Source of the DNA: an uncultured Saprospiraceae bacterium
GTDB taxonomy: Bacteria > Bacteroidota > Bacteroidia > Chitinophagales > Saprospiraceae
Length of the DNA stretch: 5,865 bases
Direction of reading: 5' to 3'
Assembly (NCBI GenBank): GCA_937952155.1
Contig: CALFYH010000030.1
Span: 1 to 5,865 of the forward strand
The notes below the pieces were generated by a model. That model saw only the letters and a list, made by a program, of their open reading frames with translations, was not told the DNA's origin and did not search any database. Shown in pieces: positions 1 to 5,853 of this stretch. How positions within the stretch are numbered: position 1 is the stretch's first letter; every line of letters starts with the position of its first letter. The position numbers were made by a program, and so were the translations under genes.

Positions 1-303
1 TGTCACACCAACAGCTAAACCAACCATCGCACCGCTTTGTAAATTCCTAGCATTGAGTTTGTTTAGTAACCAGTTCATGATGAAAGCATAAATAAACATA
101 AAGATAATATTTACAATCATTGGTGTAAAACTCATGTCCATTTCAGTACCGTTTTTGTACATTATTGTACTGTCTTCATTGGCTGTGATACCATTGCCAG
201 CCATCCATTGATTTTGAAAAATAGCGCCATACCATAGAAAACCGATAACCATAGTTGCTACGACACTGGCTAAAATTGCCATCCAATTGATTTTGTTGTC
301 CAT
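1..303 (-). CDS. DUF1761 family membrane protein (3' end cut by window)
   Basis: The frame starts with ATG at 303 and stays open for 101 codons to the window edge, so the C-terminal part (perhaps 40 residues, judged from the usual family length) is missing. The N-terminus reads MDNKINWMAILASVVATMVI, followed by GFLWYGAIF and QWMAG. The N-W-x-A-I-x-A-S start and the G-x-L-W-Y-G-x-x-F motif near residues 6-29 are the signature I know from DUF1761. Hydrophobic segments lie at about residues 8-26 and 60-80, and a third begins near 91, consistent with a small inner-membrane protein. The biochemical function of the family is unknown. It is the last visible gene of a minus-strand series and lies 91 nt after the TfoX-like gene, so co-transcription is likely but less certain than for the tightly packed genes upstream. 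No Shine-Dalgarno sequence is visible. The family call is good; the role is open. Confidence 0.85.
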   Translation of the reverse strand, partial: MDNKINWMAILASVVATMVIGFLWYGAIFQNQWMAGNGITANEDSTIMYKNGTEMDMSFTPMIVNIIFMFIYAFIMNWLLNKLNARNLQSGAMVGLAVGVT

Positions 304-394
304 TTTGATTGATTTTGATTATGAATAATAAAACTAAAAATACTTTTGAATCGATTATTAATAAGTTTAGGGCCAAATATTCAATAAATTATGA

Positions 395-733
395 CTATTT
401 CTTTTTACTGGCTTTCGCCAATGGGTTAAACTCGAGACAGAGATCAACCCAAAATGCTAAATCTTTTTGTGAATTAAACCCTGATTCGTCCACATAGACA
501 AAACCTTTCATTCTTTTGCCTGTAAAATCCATTTCGCGGCAGCCAGGTCTATCCAAGACAGACTTGTATGTTTCTGGATTAAGTCTACACATGAGCTCGT
601 CTTTTACGATGCCTATGCACATTTTTTGGTCCACCATAAAACATAAACTACCAAACATCTTCATTTCCGTCACATCATCACGGTCGGCAAGTAATTCTCG
701 TACTTTATCGCTAAGTGCATCATTAAATGCCAC
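395..733 (-). CDS. TfoX N-terminal domain family protein
   Basis: This is a 112-residue soluble protein made only of the TfoX_N domain. Visible family motifs are V-R-E-L-L near residues 11-15, the MFGSLCFMV block at 26-34, L-M-C-R-L at 47-51, the M-D-F-T-G-K-R-M-K-G-F-V-Y-V-D block at 68-82 and D-L-A-F-W-V-D at 91-97, followed by a basic lysine-rich tail. Full TfoX/Sxy competence regulators of gammaproteobacteria carry an extra C-terminal domain that is absent here, so a role in competence should not be assumed; the short forms have no established function. The start is GTG at 733. No ATG is available, because the in-frame codon 12 nt upstream is the TAA of the preceding membrane-protein gene, and the resulting M-A-F-x-x-A-L start fits relatives. 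The 12-nt spacing indicates one operon with the upstream genes. Confidence 0.9.
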   Translation of the reverse strand: MAFNDALSDKVRELLADRDDVTEMKMFGSLCFMVDQKMCIGIVKDELMCRLNPETYKSVLDRPGCREMDFTGKRMKGFVYVDESGFNSQKDLAFWVDLCLEFNPLAKASKKK

Positions 734-745
734 AGTAGTAGATTT

Positions 746-1165
746 TTATTTGGGTGAAGTGAAATATGGCATCAGCGCTAATATACCAGCAAGCAAACTT
801 ATAATAGCCGCAAAAGGAAAGAAGAATATATATTCGACAGTACCGAAAAAGATAAATCCGAGACCAATAATAAGTGCGATCAAATTGACCAATTTTTGAT
901 TGGTTTCTGTATGATTGGACAAGATCCAAAATAAGACAATACTCATCGCCAAAAGACCTATCAGGATGATACTATACCCATTGAAATAATCAGCCATACT
1001 ATGTGTTGCACCCATGAATTCGGAACTATTATTTTTCATGGTATCAACGACATCTTTCATTTTGGGATCTTCTGGTTTGTCCCAACCCAAATGTCCCATA
1101 GTATGACCCAAAAGATGAATCAAAACCAAGATTGCGGATAAGCGGAAGTAATATTTGGCTTTCAT
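746..1165 (-). CDS. Small four-helix membrane protein, function unknown
   Basis: This 139-residue protein has four predicted transmembrane helices at about residues 7-26, 62-83, 93-113 and 115-135. A polar loop rich in charged residues (about 28-58) lies between the first two. The first helix contains HLLGHTMGHLGW (residues 17-28), which puts His17, His21 and His25 on one helix face. The loop also has F-M-G-A-T-H-S-M-A-D-Y-F-N-G-Y (50-64). I recall similar short proteins in Bacteroidota and Leptospira that are annotated only as conserved membrane proteins (possibly the LIC_13387 family), but I cannot verify that assignment. Its ATG lies 2 nt after the stop of the VOC gene and its TAA lies 12 nt before the TfoX-like start, so it is the middle of a tight operon. 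No catalytic motif identifies an activity; metal or haem binding by the histidines is only a speculation. Confidence 0.8.
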   Translation of the reverse strand: MKAKYYFRLSAILVLIHLLGHTMGHLGWDKPEDPKMKDVVDTMKNNSSEFMGATHSMADYFNGYSIILIGLLAMSIVLFWILSNHTETNQKLVNLIALIIGLGFIFFGTVEYIFFFPFAAIISLLAGILALMPYFTSPK

Positions 1166-1167
1166 TT

Positions 1168-1548
1168 TTATCTGTGTTGGTCTATCAAAATATTGTTTCC
1201 ATCTGGATCAGTCAATGTAATATATTCTGGGCCAGATGTGTTTGGATCTGCTTCTCTGGTCAGTTCTACACCAGAAGATATTAAATGTGTTTGAATAGCC
1301 CTGACATCATCAAAATTCTCAATATTTTGTGCATTTTCGTCCCAACCAGGATTAAATGTAATGATGTTTTTATCTAACATACCCTCAAACAATCCGATGA
1401 TGGCGTTTCCGTTTTTAAGCACGATCCACTTATGATTGATGTCGCCACCTTTGTAGGTAAATCCGAGTTTTTCATAAAATTCCTTTGATTTGTGGATGTC
1501 TTTTACTGTGAGACTTATGGAGAATGATCCTAATTTTATATTTGTCAT
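1168..1548 (-). CDS. VOC (glyoxalase/bleomycin-resistance fold) family protein
   Basis: This 126-residue protein has the single vicinal-oxygen-chelate domain layout of two beta-alpha-beta3 modules. The first contains S-I-S-L-T-V-K-D-I and S-K-E-F-Y-E-K-L-G-F at residues 10-30. The second ends in the typical D-P-D-G-N at 114-118, followed by I-L-I-D-Q. The central block IGLFEGMLDKNIITFNPGWD (51-70) is shared by a well-conserved VOC subgroup that databases often label lactoylglutathione lyase-like. Members of the superfamily use a divalent metal for isomerase, dioxygenase or resistance functions, but nothing here identifies a substrate, so glyoxalase I activity should not be assumed. It starts at ATG 1548 and is the first gene of the minus-strand operon, with a promoter-like TATATTTG about 36 nt upstream. 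The next gene follows after 2 nt, indicating translational coupling. Confidence 0.93.
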   Translation of the reverse strand: MTNIKLGSFSISLTVKDIHKSKEFYEKLGFTYKGGDINHKWIVLKNGNAIIGLFEGMLDKNIITFNPGWDENAQNIENFDDVRAIQTHLISSGVELTREADPNTSGPEYITLTDPDGNNILIDQHR

Positions 1549-1584
1549 TATTGTTGGTTTTTATAATATTATTTTAATTTAATA

Positions 1585-1592
1585 CAAATATA
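1585..1592 (-). promoter_or_regulatory. Putative -7 promoter element of the VOC operon
   Basis: Read on the minus strand this is TATATTTG, an exact match to the Bacteroidota -7 consensus TAnnTTTG, ending 36 nt before the ATG at 1548. No convincing TTTG -33 box is seen about 19-21 nt further upstream, so the call rests on one box in AT-rich DNA. Confidence 0.45.
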
Positions 1593-1750
1593 TACATTAA
1601 ATGGACTATTGTGCTACCTGATTACTTTATTTTATGGAATTATTAAAGAAATTTATGTTCAATTTTGAGGCAATTTACGCGGTAAAAGATTTATTTTATA
1701 TTTTGATAAAATATTGGGGTAAGTTTCTATACCACATTAATTATTTACAT

Positions 1751-1758
1751 TATCTTTG
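1751..1758 (+). promoter_or_regulatory. Putative -7 promoter element of the lipoprotein gene
   Basis: TATCTTTG matches the Bacteroidota -7 consensus TAnnTTTG. It ends 41 nt before the ATG at 1800, which would give a 5' leader of roughly 35 nt. A weak TTTC at 1724-1727 is the only -33 candidate, and its spacing is slightly long. The rest of the divergent spacer 1549-1799 is AT-rich and holds no ORF, repeat or RNA that I can recognise. Confidence 0.5.
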
Positions 1759-1799
1759 ACATGATAAATACATATTCCTAATTAGTAAACAACATTTTC

Positions 1800-2297
1800 A
1801 TGAAAAATTATTCATTATTTTCTTGCATTTTACTTTCAGTTTTAATCCTTGGCTTCAGTTCTAGTTGTTCAAAGGACGAAGAAAACAAAGCTTGTGCAAA
1901 TTTTCCTGTTTTGGGCGGTGAAATCACTGTTAATGGTTCTGTTCAAAAGTTGTCAATCGCGCAATTTGGAGCAACTGGAGATACATATATATTTCAGTTG
2001 GCTAGTGTATCCAGTGATTGTAATAAGCAAAATATTTTAAGCTTTAATATTGACTTGCCAACTGGTGCAAAACTTGGAGGAACTTATCAGATTAAAGATG
2101 ATTTTAATGCTGGAGAAAACATTGCTACAGGCACTTTTAGCACTCAACAGTTGTCACCTGTCACGCAAAGTTTTTTTGATTTAGAATCTGGCACAGTTAA
2201 AATAACTGAATTAGGTGTTAAAAAATACACTATTGATGTGAATGCAACGGATAGTGTAGGAGGAAAAGTTACTTTACTTTTGACACACCAGTTTTAA
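1800..2297 (+). CDS. Small secreted lipoprotein, probably surface exposed, function unknown
   Basis: This 165-residue protein has a type II (lipoprotein) signal peptide: a basic N-terminus (M-K-N), a hydrophobic core at residues 6-19 and the lipobox-like S-S-S-C with Cys23 as the expected lipidated residue. The residues after Cys23 are S-K-D-E-E, which closely match the lipoprotein export signal described in Capnocytophaga (a Lys followed by acidic residues). The mature protein may therefore be flipped to the outer face of the outer membrane. The remainder (about 35-165) alternates polar and hydrophobic residues, as in a beta-sandwich, and ends with a V-K-I-T-E-L-G-x-K-K-Y-T-I-D-V segment and a final beta strand, as in many short Bacteroidota lipoproteins. 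Cys32 and Cys74 could form a disulphide. No enzymatic motif is present. It is a single-gene unit with its own promoter-like box and a terminator, convergent with the TonB receptor. Confidence 0.85.
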   Translation: MKNYSLFSCILLSVLILGFSSSCSKDEENKACANFPVLGGEITVNGSVQKLSIAQFGATGDTYIFQLASVSSDCNKQNILSFNIDLPTGAKLGGTYQIKDDFNAGENIATGTFSTQQLSPVTQSFFDLESGTVKITELGVKKYTIDVNATDSVGGKVTLLLTHQF

Positions 2298-2329
2298 TGA
2301 TATGGTTACTTTATTGTAGCGCAGAGTTT

Positions 2330-2375
2330 ATAAAAAGTCAGGTAAGTTGTGATAATTTACCTGACTTTTCTTTTT
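2330..2375. terminator. Bidirectional rho-independent terminator between convergent genes
   Basis: AAAAGTCAGGTAA (2333-2345) pairs perfectly with TTACCTGACTTTT (2357-2369). The stem can extend inward by a G-T, a T-A and a T-A pair, leaving a GTGAT loop (2349-2353), so about 16 pairs in total. On the plus strand it runs into a T-rich tail (2366-2375), which suits the lipoprotein gene ending at 2297. On the minus strand the A-run at 2332-2336 becomes the T-tract, which suits the TonB-receptor gene ending at 2385. Confidence 0.9.
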
Positions 2376-2384
2376 ACACAGTGC

Positions 2385-4607
2385 TCACTTTACACTATAC
2401 CTAACACCCAGATAAAATTCCCTTCCCTTCGTTGGTCCCCAATTAAAAGCGGGATCAAAATATTCGCCGAAAGGCTGATCGTAGCCTAAGATAGGAAATG
2501 ATTGCCTAAAATCAAAAATATTCTCAATGCCACCATAGATCTGGACATCTTTCCATCTCCGCGTGATTTGAAGGTCAAGCTGCTGATAAGGCTTAGAGAC
2601 ATCGGCCACTCGATATTGCTCAGGATAGTTGGCCGTAGAAGGCAATTGTTTGCTCCCAATCCATCTGTACGTCATGTCAAATTGCCATTTATCACTTGGT
2701 AAGCTATACGAAGTATTTGCACTCCATTTATGTGTAGGTACAAATGGTAAATCTTGTTTTATACCTTCATTTTCTCGATAGACTTCGAGGTAATTATACG
2801 CTATTTTTATATCAAATTGTGGTGAAAATTCCCACTTGTTTTCCAACTGAAAACTCTTAGAAACGCTGCGTCCAAAAAAATTATCTACTATGGCAGTATT
2901 TACTTCTTTATCGAAATCAGGGAAGATTTGATTTTGGAAATAGGTGACATACGCATCGCCCGACAAGGTGATTTTGGTCTCTTTCAGGTGGAAAGATTGT
3001 ACAAAATTCAGACCTGTATTGATGGCTTCTTCAGGTGCCAGATTGTCTGAAAGTTTTAGGATTCTATTACTCGCAAGTAGGTTGGCATTTTCTGTAAAGA
3101 CATGCGGTATGCGATACCCTTTGCCGATTGAAAATCTGATATCCGTATCAGGAGAAATGTCTGCTCTCACAAGCAATCTAGGTGTCGCTTTCCAACCAAA
3201 ATCACCAAAATGATCCACACGCATGCCTGTCAAAAATGTAAATTTGGACACAACTAATTTATTCTCCACAAAAGCGCCAGGTATATCATAATTGGTCAAA
3301 TATCGGCCAGCATATGTAAGTAGTGGTATTGGTGCGGTAAAACTGATATCTTCTTGCAAACGGTTATGACGATGGCTTAATCCAAACTTGAGATTGTGAT
3401 TTTTTTCGCCATAGTAATAATCCATGTATAAGCTAGAAGTAAGATTGAACTGCTTACCATCATATTTTTTAACACCAAAATACGATTCTTGATGTTGTGC
3501 GAATGCACTATTGAGCAAGATAAGAGAAGCTTTGTCATTGACAATATAGTTAGTTTTTGTGTATAATTCGCCATGGTTGATACGTACATTTTGACCATAA
3601 ACTGCCAGTGTGCCTAGATCTTTTTTACGGTCGAAATTGGTAAGTCCACCTTCTCTGTTTTCATTGAGGTAACGGGCAGCAATGATGACACGCCACTTCG
3701 GTTTTTCAGGATTGTCATATGACCATCTATTGTAAAATGAAACGCGATTGGTCCGTACGATGTCTCTGAATCCGTCTTTGTCTCTATCGATAATGGTAGC
3801 AGGTAAAGTCAAATGGCCGACTGCCAGATTGCTCCATCCCGTTTTTTTGATCATGTAGTTGGCATTGTATTGCGTCTCACCAAATGAATTGGCAAAGGCA
3901 TTCAAAAACAATTTCGGAGCTGTCTCTGCCTTGTGAAATTCGATATTGATCTGACCTGAGATGCTCTCAAAACCTTGTAAAACAGAATTGGCACCTTTGG
4001 TAACAAATATTTTTTCGATCATAGTGCCTGGATAACTGCCTGGACCGTAAGGGTAGGCGAGGCCTTGGATCAGCGGCATGCCATCTACTAGCACTTGATT
4101 GTACACGCCAGAAAGCCCTAGGATTCTCAATTCTTTAGCATCCGTGACGATATTGGTGACATTGGCTTCTACATTGCTATTGGTAGAGAAGCATCCTGCT
4201 AGGCTGCAGCAAGCAGCTCTTTGGATCTCGCGGACGCCGAGTACCTCGACTTTTGCAACATCATTGGCAAAACGGGTTGCGGAACCTTTGGCCGTAATGT
4301 TTACTTCAGAAAGCGTTGCATCTTCTATGAGTTGTACTTCCCAATGGCGGATAGATTTGACATCAAGTCGCTCAGTTGTAAATCCTACATAAGAGATTTT
4401 TAGGATGCGATTACCATCTAATTTATCTTGAATGCTGAAGTTACCACTAGAATCAGTGACGGTGCCAGATTTAGTATTTTCCCAAATGACGTTAGCTCCG
4501 ATAAGTGGTTTGCCCATGATGTCAGTGACAAGACCTGTTATGGTTTGTGCATTAGCAATATGGAATAGGAGAAGAAAAATAATAACACTAAAAAATCGGA
4601 CTTGCAT
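2385..4607 (-). CDS. TonB-dependent outer-membrane receptor with CarboxypepD_reg-like domain
   Basis: This 740-residue complete receptor takes up a ligand across the outer membrane using TonB/ExbBD energy. The order is: Sec signal peptide (about 1-20, cleavage after A-N-A before Gln21); carboxypeptidase-regulatory-like beta-sandwich (about 22-95, with I-T-G-L-V-T-D, P-L-I-G-A-N-V and G-T-V-T-D-S-S-G-N-F-S-I); TonB-box-like stretch E-V-N-I-T-A (101-106); plug (about 115-225, with L-R-I-L-G-L-S-G-V-Y, V-L-V-D-G-M-P-L and the E-S-I-S-G-Q-I-N-I-E end); and a beta-barrel to residue 740, closing with R-E-F-Y-L-G-V-R-Y. The plug holds Cys133, Cys134 and Cys139. A 'CC.L..F.TN..V' segment is, as I recall, typical of a Bacteroidota receptor subgroup often found near heavy-metal-associated proteins, so metal or chelate uptake is an inference. 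No SusD partner is adjacent, which argues against a standard glycan-uptake locus. Start ATG 4607 is supported by the signal peptide and by -7 boxes just upstream. Confidence 0.95.
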   Translation of the reverse strand: MQVRFFSVIIFLLLFHIANAQTITGLVTDIMGKPLIGANVIWENTKSGTVTDSSGNFSIQDKLDGNRILKISYVGFTTERLDVKSIRHWEVQLIEDATLSEVNITAKGSATRFANDVAKVEVLGVREIQRAACCSLAGCFSTNSNVEANVTNIVTDAKELRILGLSGVYNQVLVDGMPLIQGLAYPYGPGSYPGTMIEKIFVTKGANSVLQGFESISGQINIEFHKAETAPKLFLNAFANSFGETQYNANYMIKKTGWSNLAVGHLTLPATIIDRDKDGFRDIVRTNRVSFYNRWSYDNPEKPKWRVIIAARYLNENREGGLTNFDRKKDLGTLAVYGQNVRINHGELYTKTNYIVNDKASLILLNSAFAQHQESYFGVKKYDGKQFNLTSSLYMDYYYGEKNHNLKFGLSHRHNRLQEDISFTAPIPLLTYAGRYLTNYDIPGAFVENKLVVSKFTFLTGMRVDHFGDFGWKATPRLLVRADISPDTDIRFSIGKGYRIPHVFTENANLLASNRILKLSDNLAPEEAINTGLNFVQSFHLKETKITLSGDAYVTYFQNQIFPDFDKEVNTAIVDNFFGRSVSKSFQLENKWEFSPQFDIKIAYNYLEVYRENEGIKQDLPFVPTHKWSANTSYSLPSDKWQFDMTYRWIGSKQLPSTANYPEQYRVADVSKPYQQLDLQITRRWKDVQIYGGIENIFDFRQSFPILGYDQPFGEYFDPAFNWGPTKGREFYLGVRYSVK

Positions 4608-4632
4608 AGTAAACCAGCTTTATGAATAGGCC

Positions 4633-4648
4633 CAAAGATACAAAGATA
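4633..4648 (-). promoter_or_regulatory. Tandem -7 promoter elements of the TonB-receptor gene
   Basis: On the minus strand the sequence reads TATCTTTG twice in direct succession (4648-4641 and 4640-4633). Each copy is an exact TAnnTTTG match, and the second ends 25 nt before the ATG at 4607. A short inverted repeat (TATGT-GT-ACATA, 4668-4679) lies where a -33 box or an operator would be. Which copy is used cannot be told from the sequence. Confidence 0.55.
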
Positions 4649-4762
4649 AATGTGGATGAAATGTAACTATGTGTACATAAGTTTGCCTTTCGGGTTGTGT
4701 ATTTCTAAATTGACTTTCTGATTTAATGAAACGTGCAGAATTGATAGGTGTGTAATGGATGA

Positions 4763-4843
4763 TTACTTTCGGGTAACTATATAGCCTACTTTCGATAATT
4801 TTTTTACTAAACTTTCTCCAGTTTCATCTCTTGGTAATTTCAT
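4763..4843 (-). pseudogene. hicA: Truncated hicA toxin remnant
   Basis: Starting at ATG 4843, which overlaps the hicB stop by ATGA, the frame encodes only 26 residues, beginning MKLPRDETGESLVKKL and ending G-Y-I-V-T-R-K before TAA at 4763. The M-K-L-P-R-D start, the amphipathic helix and the G-Y-x-V-T-R segment are the N-terminal part of HicA mRNA-interferase toxins, which are normally about 60-85 residues. The lost part would begin with the Gly-Ser-His motif holding the catalytic histidine, so no active toxin can be made. The 70-150 bases downstream show no convincing continuation in any frame; a string such as H-Y-T-P-I-N might be an eroded piece of the C-terminal strand but is too weak to claim. 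The position directly after hicB in an overlapping arrangement matches hicBA modules. Confidence 0.75.
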
Positions 4844-5042
4844 GCTGTTAATAATTCATCTTTGACAAAATGCATTCTAACAATTCGCTTCACATTATCA
4901 TCAAAATGACAGGCAACAGCTTCAATAATATTTTCTTTTAATTCTGCCCATGTTTCTCCTTCAGTAAAAATGGAATGCCCGAGTGCCTCTGCCTCAAATC
5001 CACCTTCTGGGACTCGTTAATTACAAATATTATTTCTTGCAT
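4840..5042 (-). pseudogene. hicB: Frameshifted hicB-type antitoxin gene
   Basis: From ATG 5042 the reading is M-Q-E-I-I-F-V-I-N-E-S. The frame then breaks at the CCC run (plus-strand GGG, 5009-5011). If one C is restored, reading continues as P-E-G-G-F-E-A-E-A-L-G-H-S-I-F-T-E-G-E-T-W, then A-E-L-K-E-N-I-I-E-A-V, C-H-F-D-D and R-M-H-F-V-K-D-E-L-L, ending at TGA 4840. The restored product has 67 residues, the usual length of the short single-domain HicB antitoxins (partial RNase H fold). In databases this family is sometimes mislabelled as a 2-oxoisovalerate dehydrogenase subunit. Unrepaired, translation runs out of frame and stops about 28 codons in. Only one base is wrong, so either a very recent mutation or a sequencing/assembly error is possible. 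It precedes the broken hicA with a 4-nt overlap and has a -7-like box at 5059-5066. Confidence 0.8.
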
Positions 5043-5058
5043 TGCTATTATTTTAATA

Positions 5059-5066
5059 CAAAGATA
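5059..5066 (-). promoter_or_regulatory. Putative -7 promoter element of the hicBA remnant
   Basis: Minus-strand TATCTTTG is identical to the boxes before the TonB-receptor and lipoprotein genes. It ends 16 nt before the hicB ATG at 5042. No clear -33 box is seen. The spacer 5067-5186 between it and the next gene holds no ORF or hairpin that I can support. Confidence 0.45.
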
Positions 5067-5186
5067 TAAAACTATTGTTTCGTCTATATAATTACTCGTA
5101 AAAATCTCAAATGAATTATATCAAACAATCTATCCCAGTATATAGGCTAAGCTTTCTACCATGGTGATGAATCAAATACATTAATT

Positions 5187-5853
5187 CTATAATTTCACAA
5201 ATTTTTGAACTTCCTTCGTCTTGCTATCTAATTCAACGATGAGAAAGTACATACCTTGTTTTAGTTCAGAAACATCAATTTTTTGAATGAAATTTCTGTT
5301 CTGTTTGTCTATTACGGCTTGCATGACCAATTTTCCAGTTATATCCACAATACTGGCCTGAAATTGTGCAATTTTATCATTCGTAAGGTAAAAAGTAATG
5401 TATTCAGTAGTAGGATTCGGAAATATTAAGGATGTTTTATTCTTAGCATAATTATGGTTAAGTGTGAAAGATAATGAATTATTATGTTCGTTTAACTCTT
5501 GCATTTCATCTTTGGTGTCGATTTTAAAAGTTATCATATTTGCATTTATGATGTCTTGTTGATAGACCAGCATGTTGATACTACTTGAAAATGGAAAGGT
5601 TATTGATCCATTATTGAAATCTAAAGTAAATGTTTGAATCGCTTTTTCGATATTCGTTTGATTGTCAATAACTGAGACTTTAAATTGTACTTTTTGTGGT
5701 TTTTGGACATTATTAGCAATCACAGAAAAATTGAAGTCCATTGAAGAAAAATCATCTAAATTTATTACATCTGGCATACTTGTAGCCAATGAAAGATCCG
5801 CTAAATCACATGCTTCGCTTAAATAATTATTATCGTCCTTAGAGATTAAATTC
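5187..5853 (-). CDS. Secreted protein, C-terminal part: CARDB-like domain plus T9SS sorting domain
   Basis: The frame is open from the right edge down to TAG at 5187, giving 221 visible genomic residues; the true start lies outside the window, and the TTG at 5789 should not be taken as a start. Visible residues 16-130 begin D-L-A-D-L-S-L and end D-E-M-Q-E-L-N-E-H-N-N-S-L-S-F-T-L. This layout fits a CARDB-like adhesion beta-sandwich, whose last strand typically follows an E-x-N-E-x-N-N motif. Residues 141-221 are a type A T9SS C-terminal sorting domain: F-P-N-P-T-T-E-Y-I, then I-V-D-I-T-G-K-L-V, then the I-D-V-S-E-L-K-Q-G-M-Y-F block and the K-F-V-K-L end. The protein should be exported by Sec, moved across the outer membrane by the type IX system, and released or anchored after removal of this domain. 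The catalytic or binding part, if any, is upstream and not visible. Confidence 0.92.

Noticed and set aside
302..320. Tandem ATTTTGATTG / ATTTTGATTA repeat covering the DUF1761 start codon.
   Set aside because: It has only two short imperfect units of low complexity. No sign of a functional regulatory repeat or phase-variable tract.
309..899. Plus-strand open frames across 309-497 and 516-899.
   Set aside because: They lie antisense to the DUF1761/TfoX/membrane-protein operon, their products show no recognisable domain, and the minus-strand genes have clear family motifs.
2502..4629. Several open frames on both strands inside the TonB-receptor region.
   Set aside because: They are shadows of the receptor gene, with low-complexity products and no motifs, starts or spacing that suggest real genes.
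4687..4774. Nine-base direct repeat CTTTCGGGT at 4687-4695 and 4766-4774, the second at the hicA break, resembling a target-site duplication around a 70-bp insert.
   Set aside because: The enclosed 70 bp has no terminal inverted repeats, removing it does not restore a hicA continuation, and a 9-mer repeat at this distance is expected by chance in AT-rich DNA.
5111..5167. Eighteen-codon plus-strand frame with an ATG and the ACCATGGT palindrome near its end.
   Set aside because: It is too short, has no promoter-like element or ribosome-binding signal, and its product is unrecognisable. The palindrome is 8 bp and likely chance.
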